NCBI GenBank assembly: GCA_947573605.1
Contig: CANPGM010000003.1
Location: 62,001 to 126,000 of the forward strand
DNA length: 64,000 nt
Origin: an uncultured Roseburia sp.
GTDB taxonomy: Bacteria > Bacillota > Clostridia > Lachnospirales > Lachnospiraceae
Reading direction: 5' to 3'
The notes below the pieces were generated by a model. That model was not told where the DNA came from. It did no database searches and saw nothing but the letters and a program-made list of their open reading frames with translations. This document shows, piece by piece, positions 62,460-64,000 of the stretch. The position numbers were made by a program, and so were the translations under genes. Positions within the stretch are counted from its first letter, which is position 1; the number at the start of each line of letters is the position of its first letter.

Positions 62460-64000
62460 ATGTTAAGAAAAACAAAGATTATCTGTACGTTAGGACCGTC
62501 CACCGATCAGGACGACGTCTTGAAAAGCCTGATTGAAGAGGGGATGAATGTCGCTCGTTTTAATTTTTCCCACGGAACGCACGAAGAGCAGTTAGGACGC
62601 TTGAATCGGTTAAAGGCGCTTCGTACGGAATTAAAAAAGCCGGTTGCGGCGCTTCTGGATACGAAAGGGCCGGAAATCCGTTTGAGGGAGATTATGGGCG
62701 GCCGCGCGGAGCTTAAGGACGGGCAGCTTTTTACGCTGACGACCGAGGCAATTACAGGCGATGCGGAACGCGTTTCCATTACCTATAAAAATCTGCCGAA
62801 CGATATCAAAGAAGGAAACCGCATTTTAATTGACGACGGTCTGATTGAAATGGAGGTTCTTGAGATTAAGCCGGTTTCCGGCGCTGCACCCGATAAAGAC
62901 GGACAGGTGCCGGCCGATATTATATGCCGTGTAAAAAACGGCGGTATGATTTCCAATAAAAAGGGGGTAAACGTACCGAATGTTCCGCTTTCTATGCCGT
63001 ATGTCAGCGAACAGGATTATCTGGACATCTGCTTTGGCGTGGAACAGGACTATGATTTTATTGCGGCCTCTTTTGTCCGCACGGCGGACGACGTTCTTGA
63101 AATCCGTAAAATTTTAGAAGAAAAGGGCGGAGAAGACATCGGAATTATCGCCAAAATCGAAAACATGCAGGGCGTTGATAATATCGATGAAATTATCCGG
63201 GTATCGGACGGCGTTATGGTGGCCCGCGGAGATATGGGTGTGGAAATCCCGTTGGAGGATGTGCCGGTACTTCAGAAGATGATTATTAAGAAGGTCTGCG
63301 AGGCCGGAAAAGTCGTAATTACTGCGACACAGATGCTGGATTCTATGATGAAACATCCGAGGCCGACGAGGGCGGAGGCGACAGACGTTGCAAATGCAAT
63401 TTATGACGGAACAAGCGCGATTATGCTTTCCGGCGAGACAGCGGCAGGAATGTATCCGGCGGATGCATTAAAGACGATGGTTCGGATTGCAATTCGTACG
63501 GAACAGGATATCAATTATCTGCAGCGTTTCCGTCAGCGCTATTCTTTAAGCAATCCGGATGTGACGAATGCGATTTCACACGCTACGTGTACGATGTCGG
63601 CTGATTTGAACGCAGCGGCGATTATTACGGTCAGCAAATCCGGCCGTACGGCGCGTATGGTTTCCAAATATCGTCCGTGTTCTCCGATTGTCGGAGGCTG
63701 CGTAACGGAAAAGGTTTACCGTCAGCTTGGACTTTCCTGGGGCGTAGTGCCGCTGCTTCTTGAGGAAAAGAGTCAGGCGGAAGAATTGTTTGATTATGCG
63801 GTGGATGCTGCGGAAGGGGCGGGCCTGATTTCGAAAGGCGATATCGTCGTATTAACGGCAGGCGTTCCGCTCGGCGTTTCCGGAACGACGAACCTGATTA
63901 AAGTGCAGGTGGCGGGCCATATTCTGATTAAGGGAAGAGGCGTCAATAAAAAGAAAGTTGCGGCAAACCTTTGCGTCTGCCATTCGCTGGAGGATTTAAA
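62460..64000 (+). CDS. pyk: Pyruvate kinase (3' truncated by window edge)
   Basis: The first 513 codons are present. The barrel begins RKTKIICTLGPSTD, then NVARFNFSHGTHEEQ, LDTKGPEIR, IAKIENMQGVDNIDEI, and MVARGDMGVEIP. The signature ITATQMLDSM precedes PTRAEATDVANAI. The regulatory C-domain ends near 478 (SGTTNLIKVQVAGH). The frame continues past this with KGRGVNKKKVAANLC, so the protein may carry the extra PEP-utiliser-like domain seen in many Bacillus and Clostridium enzymes; the end is not visible. It makes pyruvate and ATP from PEP and ADP. AAGGAAGGAC lies 12 bases before ATG 62460. Confidence 0.97.
   Translation, partial: MLRKTKIICTLGPSTDQDDVLKSLIEEGMNVARFNFSHGTHEEQLGRLNRLKALRTELKKPVAALLDTKGPEIRLREIMGGRAELKDGQLFTLTTEAITGDAERVSITYKNLPNDIKEGNRILIDDGLIEMEVLEIKPVSGAAPDKDGQVPADIICRVKNGGMISNKKGVNVPNVPLSMPYVSEQDYLDICFGVEQDYDFIAASFVRTADDVLEIRKILEEKGGEDIGIIAKIENMQGVDNIDEIIRVSDGVMVARGDMGVEIPLEDVPVLQKMIIKKVCEAGKVVITATQMLDSMMKHPRPTRAEATDVANAIYDGTSAIMLSGETAAGMYPADALKTMVRIAIRTEQDINYLQRFRQRYSLSNPDVTNAISHATCTMSADLNAAAIITVSKSGRTARMVSKYRPCSPIVGGCVTEKVYRQLGLSWGVVPLLLEEKSQAEELFDYAVDAAEGAGLISKGDIVVLTAGVPLGVSGTTNLIKVQVAGHILIKGRGVNKKKVAANLCVCHSLEDL

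Noticed and set aside
1-64000. CRISPR arrays, tRNA, rRNA, insertion sequences or prophage genes
   Set aside because: No regular spaced repeats, cloverleaf-like blocks, transposase, integrase or phage motifs were seen on reading through.

Overview
The window looks like a chromosome segment of a gut-type Firmicute of class Clostridia, most likely a Lachnospiraceae member. The reasons are the Gram-positive order trigger factor-clpP-clpX-lonA-ysxC, secreted proteins with cell-wall-binding type 2 (CWBR2) repeats, a GHKL/LytTR two-component pair and AGGAGG-type ribosome binding sites. No Gram-negative outer-membrane genes are present. Family names are recognised from motifs by eye; no database search was run.

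From 1 to about 32.2 kb lies a large co-directional surface-polysaccharide locus. It starts inside a Wzt-type ABC ATPase with a C-terminal glycan-binding domain. Next come a methyltransferase-kinase fusion resembling the chain-terminating enzyme WbdD, a DUF6077 membrane protein, a CapD/PglF-type nucleotide-sugar dehydratase, a PglC-like initiating phosphoglycosyl transferase, a sugar epimerase, many GT2/GT4/GT-A glycosyltransferases and a Wzy-like polymerase. A three-gene set follows (DUF115/MptE-like protein, KdsB-like CMP-sugar synthetase, pyruvate-aldolase fusion) that may make and activate a 2-keto-3-deoxy sugar acid, then a Wzz-like protein. A second DUF6077 gene is split by an apparent frameshift. 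The block ends with a complete second ABC exporter (Wzm/Wzt) and a GT-C-type membrane glycosyltransferase.

From 32.3 to 35.7 kb is a secreted GH25-transglutaminase-CWBR2 gene interrupted by one in-frame TAA and also lacking its transglutaminase cysteine. From 35.8 to 45.0 kb a second glycan module has its own promoter: a polyprenyl-phosphate sugar synthase-like GT2, four more glycosyltransferases, a Wzx-like flippase, a PIG-L deacetylase and a GNAT acyltransferase. An intact transglutaminase-CWBR2 surface protein follows (45.2-47.6 kb) and ends at a strong terminator.

From 48 kb the content is housekeeping: trigger factor, ClpP, ClpX, Lon and YsxC, then a MATE transporter and nicotinate phosphoribosyltransferase. 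On the minus strand are a membrane diguanylate cyclase-like protein and a LytTR regulator/GHKL kinase pair. Carbamate kinase and a pyruvate kinase cut by the window edge run divergently on the plus strand.

Taken together, cytoplasmic glycosyltransferases would assemble one or more glycans on undecaprenyl phosphate, with export by ABC transporters and/or a Wzx/Wzy route. Integral membrane GT-C-like enzymes using polyprenyl-phosphate sugars would decorate the product outside the cell. The most interesting items are the ulosonic-acid-like module, the WbdD-like fusion, a beta-sandwich module shared by the second Wzt and its GT-C neighbour, the doubly degenerate surface hydrolase, and a recurring leader motif with an upstream ATG 12 nt before the start codon.
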